From positions 1,426,830 to 1,490,829 of the forward strand of contig ML996691.1 of assembly GCA_010356995.1 (NCBI GenBank): a stretch of DNA of 64,000 nucleotides, written 5' to 3'. Source of the DNA: Trichodelitschia bisporula. Lineage: Eukaryota > Ascomycota > Dothideomycetes > Phaeotrichales > Phaeotrichaceae. Below are positions 54,350-64,000 of this stretch, piece after piece (position 1 is the first letter of the stretch; the number at the start of each line of letters is the position of its first letter). The position numbers and the translations under genes are program-made. A model generated the notes under the pieces. The model had not been told where the DNA came from and made no database searches. It saw only the letters and a program-made list of their open reading frames with translations.

Positions 54350-56245
54350 ATGGTCATCTTCAAGTCCCGGATGCCCGATATACTCCGTAGGTGATGCGGA
54401 GGAGCCGCAAGACCGAGACGGAGCTGACGCGAGTAGTGCCGACAGAGCTCACCGTCTGGGACTGGGTGTTCGACAGTGCCTTCTCGCCGCTCCAGCGGTT
54501 CCCAGAGGGCGAGCTTCGCGGATACCAGAATGCCGTAACAAAGGAGCGAGTCAACTGGGCCCAGGTCAAGGAGTACTCGACGTACATCAGCACGGCACTG
54601 GTGCGGCGATATGGACTGAAGGAAGGAGAGACGGTGTCGCTGTTCAGCCAAAACTCTATATGGTACCCCGTCGTTATGCTAGGCGCGCTGCGCGCCGGTG
54701 AGTGCCATATGTTGCGTTATGGGGCTCGGCTGATGTTTCAGGCGCAAAAATATCGGGCGCGTCACCGGCGTACAACGTTGATGAGATGGCCTACGCCCTC
54801 AAGACGGCCGACGCCAAGTTTCTGATGACCTCACCGGTGTCCATGGAGGTTGCGACCGGTGCGGCAAAGAAGGCCGGCGTCCCACTGACGAACTTGTTCC
54901 TCCTCGAGGGGACGCTGGAGGGGTACTTGACAGTGCACGAACTCATTGAGATCGGCCGCAGTTACGGCCCGTCCGGGCAAGTGCCGGCGTATAAGATTCC
55001 GGCAGGGAAGAAGAACAAGGACGTGTGCGGTTTCCTATCGTTCAGCTCCGGAACGACTGGGCTGCCTAAAGCAGTAAGTGCATACGATTATTGCGGAATG
55101 TTGCTAAGAAACAGGTTATGATCTCTCACCAAAACGTTATTGCCCAGTGCCTGCAGGTGCAGCAGTGCACTCCGCCCGAGACGGATAAAGTCCTCGCGGT
55201 GCTACCGCTCTTTCACAGTGAGTTGCATTGACATGAGCCGCCTGCAGTCGCTTACCCGGCAGTTACCGGTCTTGTGCACCAGTTGCATCTGCCAATTCTC
55301 ATAAATGCTGAAGTGCTTATGACGCCGACGTTCACCATGCCGCTCATGCTGTCTGTGATCCAAGAGTACAAGCTCAAGGAACTGCTGCTCGTGCCGCCGA
55401 TTCTGATTCGGCTAGTACGCGATGCGGTCGTCAGCCAGTACGATACGTCGTCGATCCGCCGCTTCTCATCGGGTGCCGCGCCGCTGTCCCAGGAAGTGAT
55501 TGAACTCATGGCTCAGAAGTTCCCCGCCAGTGCCACGGGCACGCCGTACGGACAGACGGGGCTGAAGCAAGGGTACGGCATGACCGAGTCATGCTCATGC
55601 ATCACTGCATTTCCGCTGCACCGCGTTACCGGGTACAAGTACGGAAACTCGGTGGGTGAGGCGGTGGCAAACACCGAGATCAAGATTCTGAAGGAGGACG
55701 GATCCGAGGGCGACGTTGGGGAGGCGGGTGAAATCCTGGCGCGCGGCCCGCAGATCACCATGGGCTACCTAGGCAACGAGAAGGCCACGAAGGAGACGTA
55801 CGAGCCGGACGGCTGGCTGCACACGGGCGATCAAGGCATGATTGACCCCGACGGCATGGTGTGGATTCTGGACCGCATAAAGGAGATGATTAAGGTCAAG
55901 GGCACGCAGGTCGCGCCCGCAGAGCTGGAGGACCTACTGCTAGGGCATCCCAAGGTCGAGGACTGCGCCGTGCTCGGCATGCCCGACGACTACGCCGGCG
56001 AGCTGCCCAAGGCATACGTCGTGCTCAAGGCGGGTGTGCCACGGGGTGTTGCCGTCGGCCGTGAGCTGATCCAGTACGTGAAGGAGAAAAAGGTGCGCTA
56101 CAAGTGGATCAAGGAGGTGGAGATTGTCGACGAGATTCCGAAGAGTGCATCCGGCAAGATTCTGCGGCGCATTCTGCGCGACACAGCGGGCGTCGCGGAC
56201 AATGTGCGGGTACGGGACGCGGTGGGAGAGAAGGCGATGCTGTAA
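54350..56245 (+). CDS. 4-coumarate-CoA-ligase-like acyl-CoA synthetase
   Basis: Five exons: 54350-54386, 54446-54697, 54742-55073, 55115-55217 and 55263-56245, with introns of 59, 44, 41 and 45 nt, give 568 aa. The ANL-superfamily enzyme activates a carboxylic acid to its acyl-AMP and then acyl-CoA. Evidence: the start MVIFKSR..DI is typical of this fungal group; AMP-binding signature SFSSGTTGLPKAVMISH near residue 195; HITGLVHQ; QGYGMTESCS; DGWLHTGDQG; DRIKEMIKVKGTQVAPAELEDLL; and the C-terminal PKSASGKILRR with the adenylation Lys. The C-terminus (KAML) is not a canonical PTS1. The region before GYGMTES carries a short extra segment (SATGTPYGQTG). The acid used is unknown: aromatic or medium-chain acids are typical. 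Confidence 0.92.
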
Positions 56246-58161
56246 ATTAGGTGAGGTGAGTGGGAGTGGTGGTGCTGGTGGTGCTGGTGCTGGTAGATGG
56301 TTGAGATGTCAACGGAGAGGAGTGGCATTCAGTGACATTCTCGCATGGATCCGATACTGATGAGGGATGAAGTAGTGGATGTACCTTGTAGACAATATTT
56401 TTGTAACTTGCAATGTACATCTCGAGCGATCTCAACGTTGCTTTAGTGTCGAGATGGAAAACTGGTGGAGATGACGATGAGCCACGTGGCGGGCGTGTCG
56501 TCTGTTGCGGCGCGTATCGCGGCTTTGTGACGTTGTTTAGCTGTTGTTCGACCACATCTCAACCAAGCACTTTCTCCCTCGCTCTTTGATGCCCCAACCG
56601 TTCGCATATTCCGACAATGATCCACACCATCCACTGCAATCCAACGGTCACCGCCTTCTGCGCTGCGCGATTGGCTGACTCGAGTAGGGCATACGGCATT
56701 GCTCCGTCGGAGAATTGGTTCAATACCTCTGGCCACATGGTAGGATCAGGGAGCAAAGCCCTCCCTGGAACAGCACTCCCACATGTCTGTCGATCACTGT
56801 GAGGTCTGGTGGATGTACGATTTCAGAACGAGTCCAAGGGTTGATCCTCCGTAAAGCAATGGCGACCAGTGATCGAAAGACATGGCCGCGAGATTTCCAG
56901 AGCAGGACAAGGTGCGAAGCCGCGCGAACCGAGCGAGCGTGCGCGAGCTGCACGATGATCATCAACAACATGAATGCCAACCAGGGCGCAAATTGACTCC
57001 CGGTGAGCCTTCGACCGACGATGCGCTGAGCGGGCAGTGAACGACGCGCTCTTGCCTGTCGCATCTCACATCTCGCATCTTCGGGAGGTTTCGGGACGCA
57101 ATGCCGGCAAGCGGTGCTGCTGCAGTCCACCGCTCATGCAGCAGCCTCCCGGTCGCGGACTCGAGCAAAGACGTTTCACCCATGACTCGGCCATAACAGC
57201 AATATAGTCAGAGGCCAGGTCTTATCGCTGTCGACGCCGCCGGGCCATATAACCGAGGCCACTGCGCACCTTGCGGAGGCGAAGAACGGAGACAAAGCAG
57301 CGGGGCCAGACTGTCGGGCCTTCTTGGGCTTGCAGCCTTCACGTTCTCACATGCAAGGCGCATCCTCGAAGCAATGCCATCCTAGACCAGAGCATCCCAG
57401 CGTGCAGCGCCGCGCGCAAAACATCATACACTTTTTTTTGTCGTCCGGTGTTGCTAGGGCCGCCGCTCTCCATTCCCCCAATCCCCTCGCCATTGCAATG
57501 TTCACAACCCCGCTCACCCTCACCCTCCCCCCGGTTACGCGCGACTCGACAGTGGATAAAAGTCTTTGTGCCACCCGTCTGTGCTTGAGCGACGCAGCAG
57601 CTCTGAGCTGGGCGCCCCGCAGATAAGCGTGTTTGATTGATACGCCGCGGCCATCTTTGGGGCCGGCATATAAGTGCTGGCCGCCGTTGACTCTTGGGAT
57701 GAGGCAAGTCTGACTTGTTGACTGGCGGACACGACTGTGGCTGCCAATTGAAAGCGACAAGCAACACTGGCAACTTCACTCAGGCCGACGACGACCGGTG
57801 ACTGCACCTTCTGAGCATAGTGTTCTGCTGTTAGCAAGCACCACCCAGCACCGCCGTCCACAACACCAACACCTTCATCTACGGGAGAATAATAACCACC
57901 ATTCACAGTCCATTCCGTGACTTGTTTGCCACGGCCGTCCACAAAACCGCTCGCAAAACCGCCCCCGAGACTTCCCCACCCTCGAAGACAACATCCTCAC
58001 AACATCATCCTCCATTGTCAACCACGAATTCGCATACAGGATCTTATCCGTCGCCTCCAGGATCTTGTCTGTTGTCTACAGCACTGTGTCCGAACCGCGT
58101 CCATTGTGATACATCATTACAGCCACACAGTCGAGCTTCACTACACCTACCCCAGGGAGCA
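56246..58161. other. Long intergenic region
   Basis: About 1.9 kb. No confident gene on either strand apart from the weak candidate at 56559-57130. The part after 57420 is pyrimidine-rich on the plus strand and probably belongs to the promoter/leader of the inositol monophosphatase gene. Confidence 0.35.
56559..57130 (-). CDS. Possible small membrane protein, doubtful
   Basis: Two overlapping minus-strand frames. The upstream one (57130-56720) contains a hydrophobic stretch (APWLAFMLLMIIVQLAH). The downstream one (56756-56559, ATG start) reads MLPDPTMWPEVLNQF... and ends with a second hydrophobic segment (QWMVWIIVGICERLG). Their protein-like character suggests a gene with an unseen intron or a frameshift near 56720-56760, but I cannot find a convincing splice pair. 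No family is recognised. Confidence 0.2.
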
Positions 58162-58168
58162 TATAAAT
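58162..58168 (+). promoter_or_regulatory. TATA-like element before inositol monophosphatase
   Basis: TATAAAT at 58162-58168, only 36 nt before the chosen ATG at 58204; may instead lie in the leader if transcription starts upstream. Confidence 0.3.
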
Positions 58169-58203
58169 CGTGCTCACCTCTTGTTTCCACCAAAATCTTA
58201 CCA

Positions 58204-59208
58204 ATGTCTCACTTTACAACTCCTGGCCTGTCCTCGGGCAGCTCGCCTCGTCTGGATACGCCCGCCAGCTCTGTTTCCGCCGTGTCCACCAGCAGCCTCC
58301 CTCGTCTTCACTCGGCGCTCATGTCGTGCCTCCTTGAGCGCATGGACCTGGACGACATCTGCGCCACCCTCGTCAAAGTCGCTCGCGAGGCCGGGGAGAT
58401 GATCTTGCTTGCCGACCCGTCGGTGGACACCTCGCTCACGAAGAAGAACACCTCAGACCGCGTCACTGCCACCGACCGCGCTGTGGAGAACATGGCGCGC
58501 CAGCGCCTGATGGATCAGTACCCCGACTTTGAATTTCTCGGCGAAGAGACGTTCAAAGTCGGTCAGGAGCTCACGGATGCACCCACCTTTGTGGTCGACC
58601 CCATCGATGGAACTCTCAACTTCATTCATGGCTTCCCAAACACAGCCATCTCGCTCGCCTTGACCGTCGCAAAGCAGCCCGTAGTCGGGATTGTGTACAA
58701 CCCCTTTAGGAAAGACCTCTTCTCGGCCATCTACGGCCGCGGTGCCACCCTCGAGCGCGCCAACGGGACGACAGCGACGCTGCCGCTGCGCCGCAACCCG
58801 GCGCCGCTGAGCGGGCTGAACGACTGCCTGGTCGCCATCGAGTGGGGCAGCGAACGCAAGGGGCCGAACTGGGAGCTCCGCACCTCCGTCTCGAAGAAGT
58901 TGCTGAGCGCCGACGGCGCCATGGTGCACTCGGTGCGCTCGTCTGGCTCAGCCGCCCTCGACTTCTGCTACGTTGCCGCGGGGTGGATGGATGTATTCTG
59001 GGAGGGCGGGTGCTGGATCTGGGACGTCGCCGCCGGGTGGCTCATCCTGGAGGAGGCCGGCGGGCTCGTTGCTGGCGCCAATCCTGGGGAGTGGACCCCG
59101 ACTCTTGAGGGTCGGAGCTATCTCGGCGTGCGGGGTGCGGCCGCCGGACAGCGCGTCGTCGTTGAGCAGCTCTGGGGACACATGAACGGGCAGAAATTCC
59201 GCTTCTGA
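58204..59208 (+). CDS. Inositol monophosphatase family phosphatase
   Basis: Single exon of 334 aa from the ATG at 58204 (MSHFTTPG). The frame is open further upstream but without ATG; an internal ATG at 58342 (MDLDDICATL) begins exactly at the domain and is an alternative. The enzyme is a Mg2+-dependent, Li+-sensitive phosphatase that releases inositol from inositol phosphates; quinate-pathway qutG proteins belong to the same family. Evidence: FLGEET (metal-binding Glu, residues about 112-117), VVDPIDGTLNFIHGFP (residues 130-145, the DPIDGT metal site), and WIWDVAAGWLILEEAGG (WDxAAG near 272). The N-terminal 45 residues are Ser/Thr-rich and probably disordered. No qut cluster neighbours are seen here. 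Confidence 0.9.
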   Translation: MSHFTTPGLSSGSSPRLDTPASSVSAVSTSSLPRLHSALMSCLLERMDLDDICATLVKVAREAGEMILLADPSVDTSLTKKNTSDRVTATDRAVENMARQRLMDQYPDFEFLGEETFKVGQELTDAPTFVVDPIDGTLNFIHGFPNTAISLALTVAKQPVVGIVYNPFRKDLFSAIYGRGATLERANGTTATLPLRRNPAPLSGLNDCLVAIEWGSERKGPNWELRTSVSKKLLSADGAMVHSVRSSGSAALDFCYVAAGWMDVFWEGGCWIWDVAAGWLILEEAGGLVAGANPGEWTPTLEGRSYLGVRGAAAGQRVVVEQLWGHMNGQKFRF

Positions 59209-59723
59209 TCGGGAACCAACGGATGACTTCTGAATGGATAATGTGTGGTGGATGAAAGGACGGCGTTTGGGCGCAGAGAAACGATACCTTAGATCTAGAA
59301 TGGATACTGGCGCAATGGAACTGCTGATACGATAACAAGACGGCTACCTCTTAAGTGACGAAGTGACTTTTTGAAACGGGTGAAGTTGGTGAAGTTAATG
59401 AAACTGGCGCCGAGCTGTTGCAGCTAACATAATACCGTCGTGAAGCTAGGCATTGCGCATGGAGTGCTGTCGCTAGGGCATACGATGATTGGACAATTGC
59501 ATTGCGACGACCCCGCTCTCGGCTGCCTGAGTTTTCATTAGTGCCCGAGGCAGAGATCACGTCAGTGTCGCGTCTTGCAGCCGCGGGGTCTCAACTTCGA
59601 ACACTTTGTCCACAATACCGTACACTTCACGTAACTTGCTGTACAACCCCCCGCTCCATTCTCCGCGTCGGCAATTTGTCCGCTCTGCACTCTGTCGCTC
59701 ACTGCACACGTTACTCGCCCAGG
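59209..59723. other. Intergenic, promoter of peroxiredoxin
   Basis: 515 bp without a credible ORF. Confidence 0.4.
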
Positions 59724-60625
59724 ATGTCCGCCTCCATGCTTCCCCGTACCTTCGCTCGTCGCGCGATGCTCGCCGGAGCTGCTCGTCCGCTCGTGAGATC
59801 ATCACCCCTCCGGCTCGCGCTGCGAGGTGCAGTACCTAGGAACAGCCACTGCTTTTCTGCAGGCAGGCCGGAGCAGCCCAGGCTGCGATTGGGTACCGTT
59901 GGTACGTTCGCGGCTGCGCAAGTTTCGTCCACACTTGTAGTCTCTTCTAGTCGCAGACGCTGACAGCACGCAGCGCCAAACTTCACCGCGAAGACGACAC
60001 AGGGCGATATTGACTTCCACAAGTTCATTGGAGATAGCTGGGCCGTGCTTTTCTCCCATCCGGCCGACTACACACCCGTCTGCACGACGGAGCTGGGCGC
60101 CTTTGCGAAGTTGAAGGGGGAGTTTGAGAAGCGCGGTGTGAAGATGATTGGCCTGGTAAGTCGGCTTCTCTCTTGAAGCTCCGCTAACGACTGTAGTCTG
60201 CCGACGACCTGGGCTCGCACGAGGGCTGGATCCGCGATATCAAGGATGTCACCTCCGGTGACGTACACTTCCCCATCATCGCCGACGCCGACCGCAAGGT
60301 CGCCTGGCTATACGACATGGTCACTGCTGATGACGCCGCAAAGCCGGACATTGCTTTTACCATCCGCAGCGTTTTTATCATTGACCCGGCCAAGAAGATC
60401 CGCCTCATCATGCTTTACCCGGCCTCGACCGGCCGCAACTCGGCCGAGGTGCTGCGCGTCATCGACAGCTTGCAGACTGGCGATGCAAAGGGTGTGGCGA
60501 CCCCCATCGACTGGCTGCCCGGCGGCGACGTGATTGTGCCGCCGAGCGTGTCGACGCCTGACGCGCGCAAGAAGTTTGGCGACGTGCGTGAGGAAAAGCC
60601 GTATCTGCGGTGGACGCGGGTTTAG
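59724..60625 (+). CDS. PRX1: Mitochondrial 1-Cys peroxiredoxin
   Basis: Three exons, 59724-59901, 59974-60155 and 60197-60625, with introns of 72 and 41 nt, give 262 aa. It reduces peroxides, probably in mitochondria, like yeast Prx1. Evidence: an Arg/Ala-rich presequence over the first about 45 residues; [52 protein letters not shown], where VAPNF is restored by splicing and Cys96 in PVCTTE is the peroxidatic cysteine; SADDLGSHEGWIRDI; and a long C-terminal domain LYPASTGRN...WLPGGDVIVPPSVS typical of the Prx6 (1-Cys) class. There is no resolving cysteine in the C-terminal part. The first intron acceptor could also be read 6 nt earlier, but only the CAG at 59971-59973 gives the conserved APNF. 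Confidence 0.93.
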
Positions 60626-60969
60626 GAAGTTCTAAACGCTGACAATACTCATGCTCCTTTTAAGTAGATGATGGTGGGTCTGAGTAGCTACGGAAAATGT
60701 ATCGCAAGCCGAGCTCATCTGGATGGCTCAGGCGACGTGTTTTTTGTGGATCACAATGTAGACTTCTACGTGTATTTGTACTGGACTTGGGTAGTAAACT
60801 GGCCACTTCTGCCCGGAGTCGCGGCTAGCGGTAGCTATAGCTTTATGGCTAAGGGATTACATTCTCTTGTCGCGGTCATTGCAAGTGTGCACAAAGCTCT
60901 GGATGCAGATGGATGATTGTAAATATCAGATGCAGAGGAAAGAAAGGAAGAGGATGGCAAAGCCAAACA

Positions 60970-61107
60970 CAACCACGGTGTGGGGGTGTGGGGCTAAGCG
61001 AGGCGCTAGCCCGCACTAGCCACACAGCCACAGCCACAGTGGTGGTGCAAGCGACCCTGACGATCAGTCATGGCCTTAGGCATCCTACCGACCATGAGCC
61101 ATGACAA
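60970..61107 (+). repeat. Hairpin-containing repeat, copy A
   Basis: Begins near ACGGTGTGGGGG, contains an imperfect palindrome GGGGCTAAGCG...CGCTAGCCC (60990-61012), and ends with CATGGCCTTAGGCATC...CCATGAGCCATGACA. The same order of blocks recurs in copy B. Confidence 0.6.
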
Positions 61108-61366
61108 TTCTCTTGCCGCGATTGAGGTTATGTACAATCAGTTACCTTATATTATATACGAATACGCAGCCACCCATATTCGGAGCCAGAAGTAACCCTA
61201 CGGGATGTCACGGTATGACACCCGGTTCTGCAGCTCCATGGGCTCGCACCATCACCGGGTTTATGTTGTCACGGTGCCAGCGAAGAGCGGTGCAAAAACC
61301 ATGGATTGCTTCGAGACGATGATAAAGAGTTGGAGAAGTAATCTACAGGAATGGGTGTGCAAAAGC

Positions 61367-61530
61367 ATAACCGCAGTGTGGGGGCTTGGCGCCAGTCACA
61401 TGACTGCGCTAGTCCCCATACGTCACCTCGGTACTGTGCTGCCACCCAGACCACATCATGGCCTGAGGCATCACACCGTGTATGGCCAGAGCCATGACAT
61501 ATGTGGGGCTTGGCGCTGTGCCAAGCCGCC
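61367..61530 (+). repeat. Hairpin-containing repeat, copy B
   Basis: Begins ACCGCAGTGTGGGGG, contains an imperfect inverted repeat 61381-61417 (GGGGCTTGGCGC.AGTCA / TGACTGCGCTAGTCCCC), then CATGGCCTGAGGCATC...GAGCCATGACA, and ends with a perfect 8-bp hairpin GGCTTGGC-GCTGT-GCCAAGCC at 61507-61527. Confidence 0.65.
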
Positions 61531-62080
61531 ACACCCACACTCACACACCAGGCATACTTACCCGCAGTCCCTGACATCTTTGCTCCGTAGCTTTACAATC
61601 TACGTCTTACTGTTGAAAGGTGATGCGTGATCAATGGAAACATCACTGCATCACAAGTTGACCGGAGGTCTGTTCATGAACGAGTTGCTTGATTGACTAG
61701 CTGTCAGGGGCGTGCAAAAGTGTGGAAGTCACGATGGGTATGGTGCAGGCATGAACAAGTTACTTCCACAAAGATCTATCTGAAGAGCGAGCCGCCAGAC
61801 TCTTGAGCAGATCGCGCTGCCGTCTGCCTAAGGCACGGCGGGGTGCGGGAAGGCTGGCGTGAAGTGGGGGAAGATCGCGGGGAGCCAATGAGGTTAAGGC
61901 CCGGCATTGGTCTCCCACGACACAATTGGCTGAGCCTGCATTGCTGCCCAAATCTTGCTGCGTTGTCCAGGTCAGCTACAGGGGATGTGAGGCTGAGCCG
62001 CGGGGTCGAAGACAGGATCCCCCGATCCAAAACCCCTTCCATCTCCATACACTTCACCACTCCCAAATACATCAGGATTC

Positions 62081-64000
62081 ATGCAAGCATCGTTTAGAGT
62101 CGCCAGAACCGTCCAGGATCACATTATGGTTCGTCAACTTCAACGCAAAGACTACACAGTGGGATGGATATGCGCACTCGCTCTTGAATTTGCAGCAGCG
62201 GAAGACCTACTGGACACAGAGCATCCAAAGTTCCCGCAAGTCTCAGGCGAGCCCACCTTCCGATACAAAGTGGGTTGTATTGGTAGCCACAACATCGTCA
62301 TCGCCTGTTTGCCTGCCGGCCGTACTGGAACGACCTCCGCGCTTTCGGTGGCGCAGCAAGTGAGATTGGTATTTACATCAATTCAATATATCCTGATGGT
62401 TGGCATTGGAGGCGGTGTACCCAACACAAAGAACAATCTGAGGCTCGGGGACGTTGTTTTCAGCCAACCTGACGGTGCTCATGGTGGAGTGGTGCAGTAC
62501 GGATTTGGCAAAGACGTTCCGGGCGGGTTCCAACAGACCGGACATCTCAGTGCCCCCCCCGAGTATCTTTTGAATACACTTCAGGAACTCAAAATTCGGC
62601 ACAGAAAGAAAGAATTCGGTTTTCGTGGGCACCTTTCCAAGCTCACGGAACCGGGCAGTCCATTCGCTCGCCCCGATGCCGCATCCGACGTCTTTTTTGA
62701 AGCTGCCTATAGCCACGTGGACTCAAATGACGCCGTTGGATGTGTTGAATGTGCTCAAGAGAAGCGAAGAAACCGGGATAGATGGCAGACCCGCACCGGG
62801 GACGTCCAGGTCCACTTTGGCACCATTGCATCAGACAATCGGCTCATGCGAGATGGCGAACGGCGGGACGAAATCAGCAAGAAACTTGGGGGTATTCTTT
62901 GCTTTGAGATGGAGGCAGCTGGGCTGATGAACCACTTCCCCTGTCTAGTAATTCGAGGGATCTCTGACTATTCCGACTCACACAAAAGTGATGATTGGCA
63001 GGCGTACGCGGCGGCAACAGCAGCATCCAGCGCGAAGGAGTTTCTGCTACTGATGCCGCCAGTTGCAAGTTAGTTGCATCCCGTTTCTTCCGCTCCGAGT
63101 TGCAATGCGAACGTCTCCCTGCTTTCGTCTCTGCTTTTGTCCTAGGGGAGGCAAACCTCTGTGTACCAAACGACAACGCTTGATGAGCCGGATGGAGCCC
63201 AACGCTGACAGCCTTATGCATAGACCTCCCACGTTATCGAACACACTTCAGCCTCGAAGGCGTTCCTGTAGTGAAAGAATTCGTTCAACGGCCGGCAGAG
63301 ATGGTGCAACTTGAGAATGCACTGTTGCCACAACCGGACACCCAACGCCGAAAGATACTTGCGCTCTGCGGACTCGGTGGAATTGGCAAGACACAGCTTG
63401 CCCTAGAGTTCGTCCGGAGGCACCGTGAAGAGTTCAGTTCTGTGTTCTGGCTGGCTGGAGACACAGCGGACAGCCTGAGACAGAGCATTGCGCGATGTGC
63501 AACCCGGATTCCGAAAGGCCAGATTTCGGAGGACAGCAGGCAGTATGCACTCAGTGCCAGTGGCAATGTCGAAGCTGTGATCTCTGAAGTGTTGGGCTGG
63601 CTCGCTCAACCTGACAACACTAGCTGGCTCCTGGTGTTTGACAACGTCGATCGAGAGTTTACGTGGCCCGACGTTCACGCATACGATATCCGAAAATACT
63701 TCCCCGGCGCCGACCATGGGTCAATTTTGATCACGACGCGCCTGATGAGATTACAGCAGCTGGGAGAGTCGCAGCAATTGGGCAGGGTAGACAGAGCTCA
63801 GGCGCAGGCAATATTGGGGAGCTGGTACAAACATGGCTATGGTCAGAGGCTATTCACAGTCCGACGAAACTAGGAACTAACGGATGGTAGATGCTGTCGA
63901 AGGCGAGCGCTTGTTTGAAATGCTGGACGGTCTACCGTTGGCCATTGCTCAGGCCGGAGCTTACCTGCAAGAGAGCGGGGTTGAACTCCAAAAGTATCTC
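62081..64000 (+). CDS. NLR-type protein: PNP_UDP + NB-ARC (3' end beyond window)
   Basis: Exons 62081-63068, 63224-63841 and 63891 to beyond 64000, with introns of 155 and 49 nt. At least 572 aa are visible. Fungal NLR-like proteins of this kind act in non-self recognition and heterokaryon incompatibility. The N-terminal domain is a nucleoside-phosphorylase fold: DYTVGWICALALEFAAAEDLLD, ILMVGIGGGVPN, GDVVFSQP, FEMEAAGLMNHFPCLVIRGISDYSDSHK. After the first intron the NB-ARC begins: P-loop GLGGIGKTQLAL near residue 380, WLLVFDNVD (Walker B), GSILITTR, and after the second intron GLPLAIAQAGAYLQES. Repeats (TPR, ankyrin or WD) should follow outside the window. The 155-nt intron is longer than others here and might hide a tiny exon. 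A second ATG at 62126 is a possible start. Confidence 0.88.

Larger units (their letters stand above)
60626..62080. other. Intergenic with hairpin repeats, no gene
   Basis: 1.45 kb between the peroxiredoxin gene and the NLR gene. No confident coding sequence. Contains the two diverged repeat copies listed separately. Confidence 0.45.

Noticed and set aside
56228-56245. C-terminal KAML of the acyl-CoA ligase as a peroxisomal signal
   Set aside because: Second-last residue is Met, not Lys/Arg/His; it does not fit the PTS1 consensus.

Overview
The window reads as nuclear DNA of a filamentous ascomycete (Pezizomycotina). Evidence: many genes interrupted by very short GT-AG introns (mostly 40-50 nt) with CTAAC/CTGAC-like branch sites; a fungal-type adenylate cyclase (Galpha/Ras-association/LRR/PP2C/cyclase order); an eisosome Pil1 homologue; an alternative oxidase; PNP-NB-ARC NLR architecture; and an intron-containing tRNA-Asn. 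Class and genus cannot be fixed from the sequence alone. All exon maps were made by hand from splice-site consensus plus reading-frame continuity and have not been checked by alignment or RNA.

Layout. 0-17 kb: the 3' part of a proline-rich membrane protein; a DUF3445 (HODM-like) protein; ALG9 mannosyltransferase divergent from the H/ACA snoRNP factor NAF1; a 12-bp minisatellite and a uORF upstream of adenylate cyclase. 17-24 kb: a cysteine-rich type I membrane protein, a small three-exon 88-aa gene, a two-exon gene with a STAND/NLR-like N-terminal domain, and tRNA-Asn. 24-36 kb: alternative oxidase, a RING-like repeat protein divergent from a Pil1/eisosome gene, the divergent mitochondrial pair ATM1/AIM24, and a secreted carboxylesterase. 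36-47.5 kb: a SET-domain protein with an unusual secretory N-terminus, RAD54 (its start codon apparently split by an intron, with two MluI boxes upstream), a membrane-anchored lectin-like beta-propeller protein, an SDR reductase, and a secreted alpha/beta hydrolase. 47.5-56.2 kb: a divergent pair encoding both subunits of a biotin-dependent acyl-CoA carboxylase, then an FtsJ-like methyltransferase and a 4-coumarate-CoA-ligase-type acyl-CoA synthetase. 57-64 kb: inositol monophosphatase, mitochondrial 1-Cys peroxiredoxin, a hairpin-rich repeat region, and a PNP-NB-ARC NLR running off the right edge.

Most promising item: the carboxylase pair at 47.5-51.8 kb. The biotin subunit ends in A-K-L (canonical PTS1) and the carboxyltransferase carries R-L-x5-H-V near its N-terminus (PTS2-like), with no obvious mitochondrial presequence on the latter. 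Together with the nearby acyl-CoA ligase this suggests a peroxisomal acyl-CoA carboxylase, distinct from the usual mitochondrial methylcrotonyl-CoA carboxylase. This is a hypothesis from the sequence, not an established fact.
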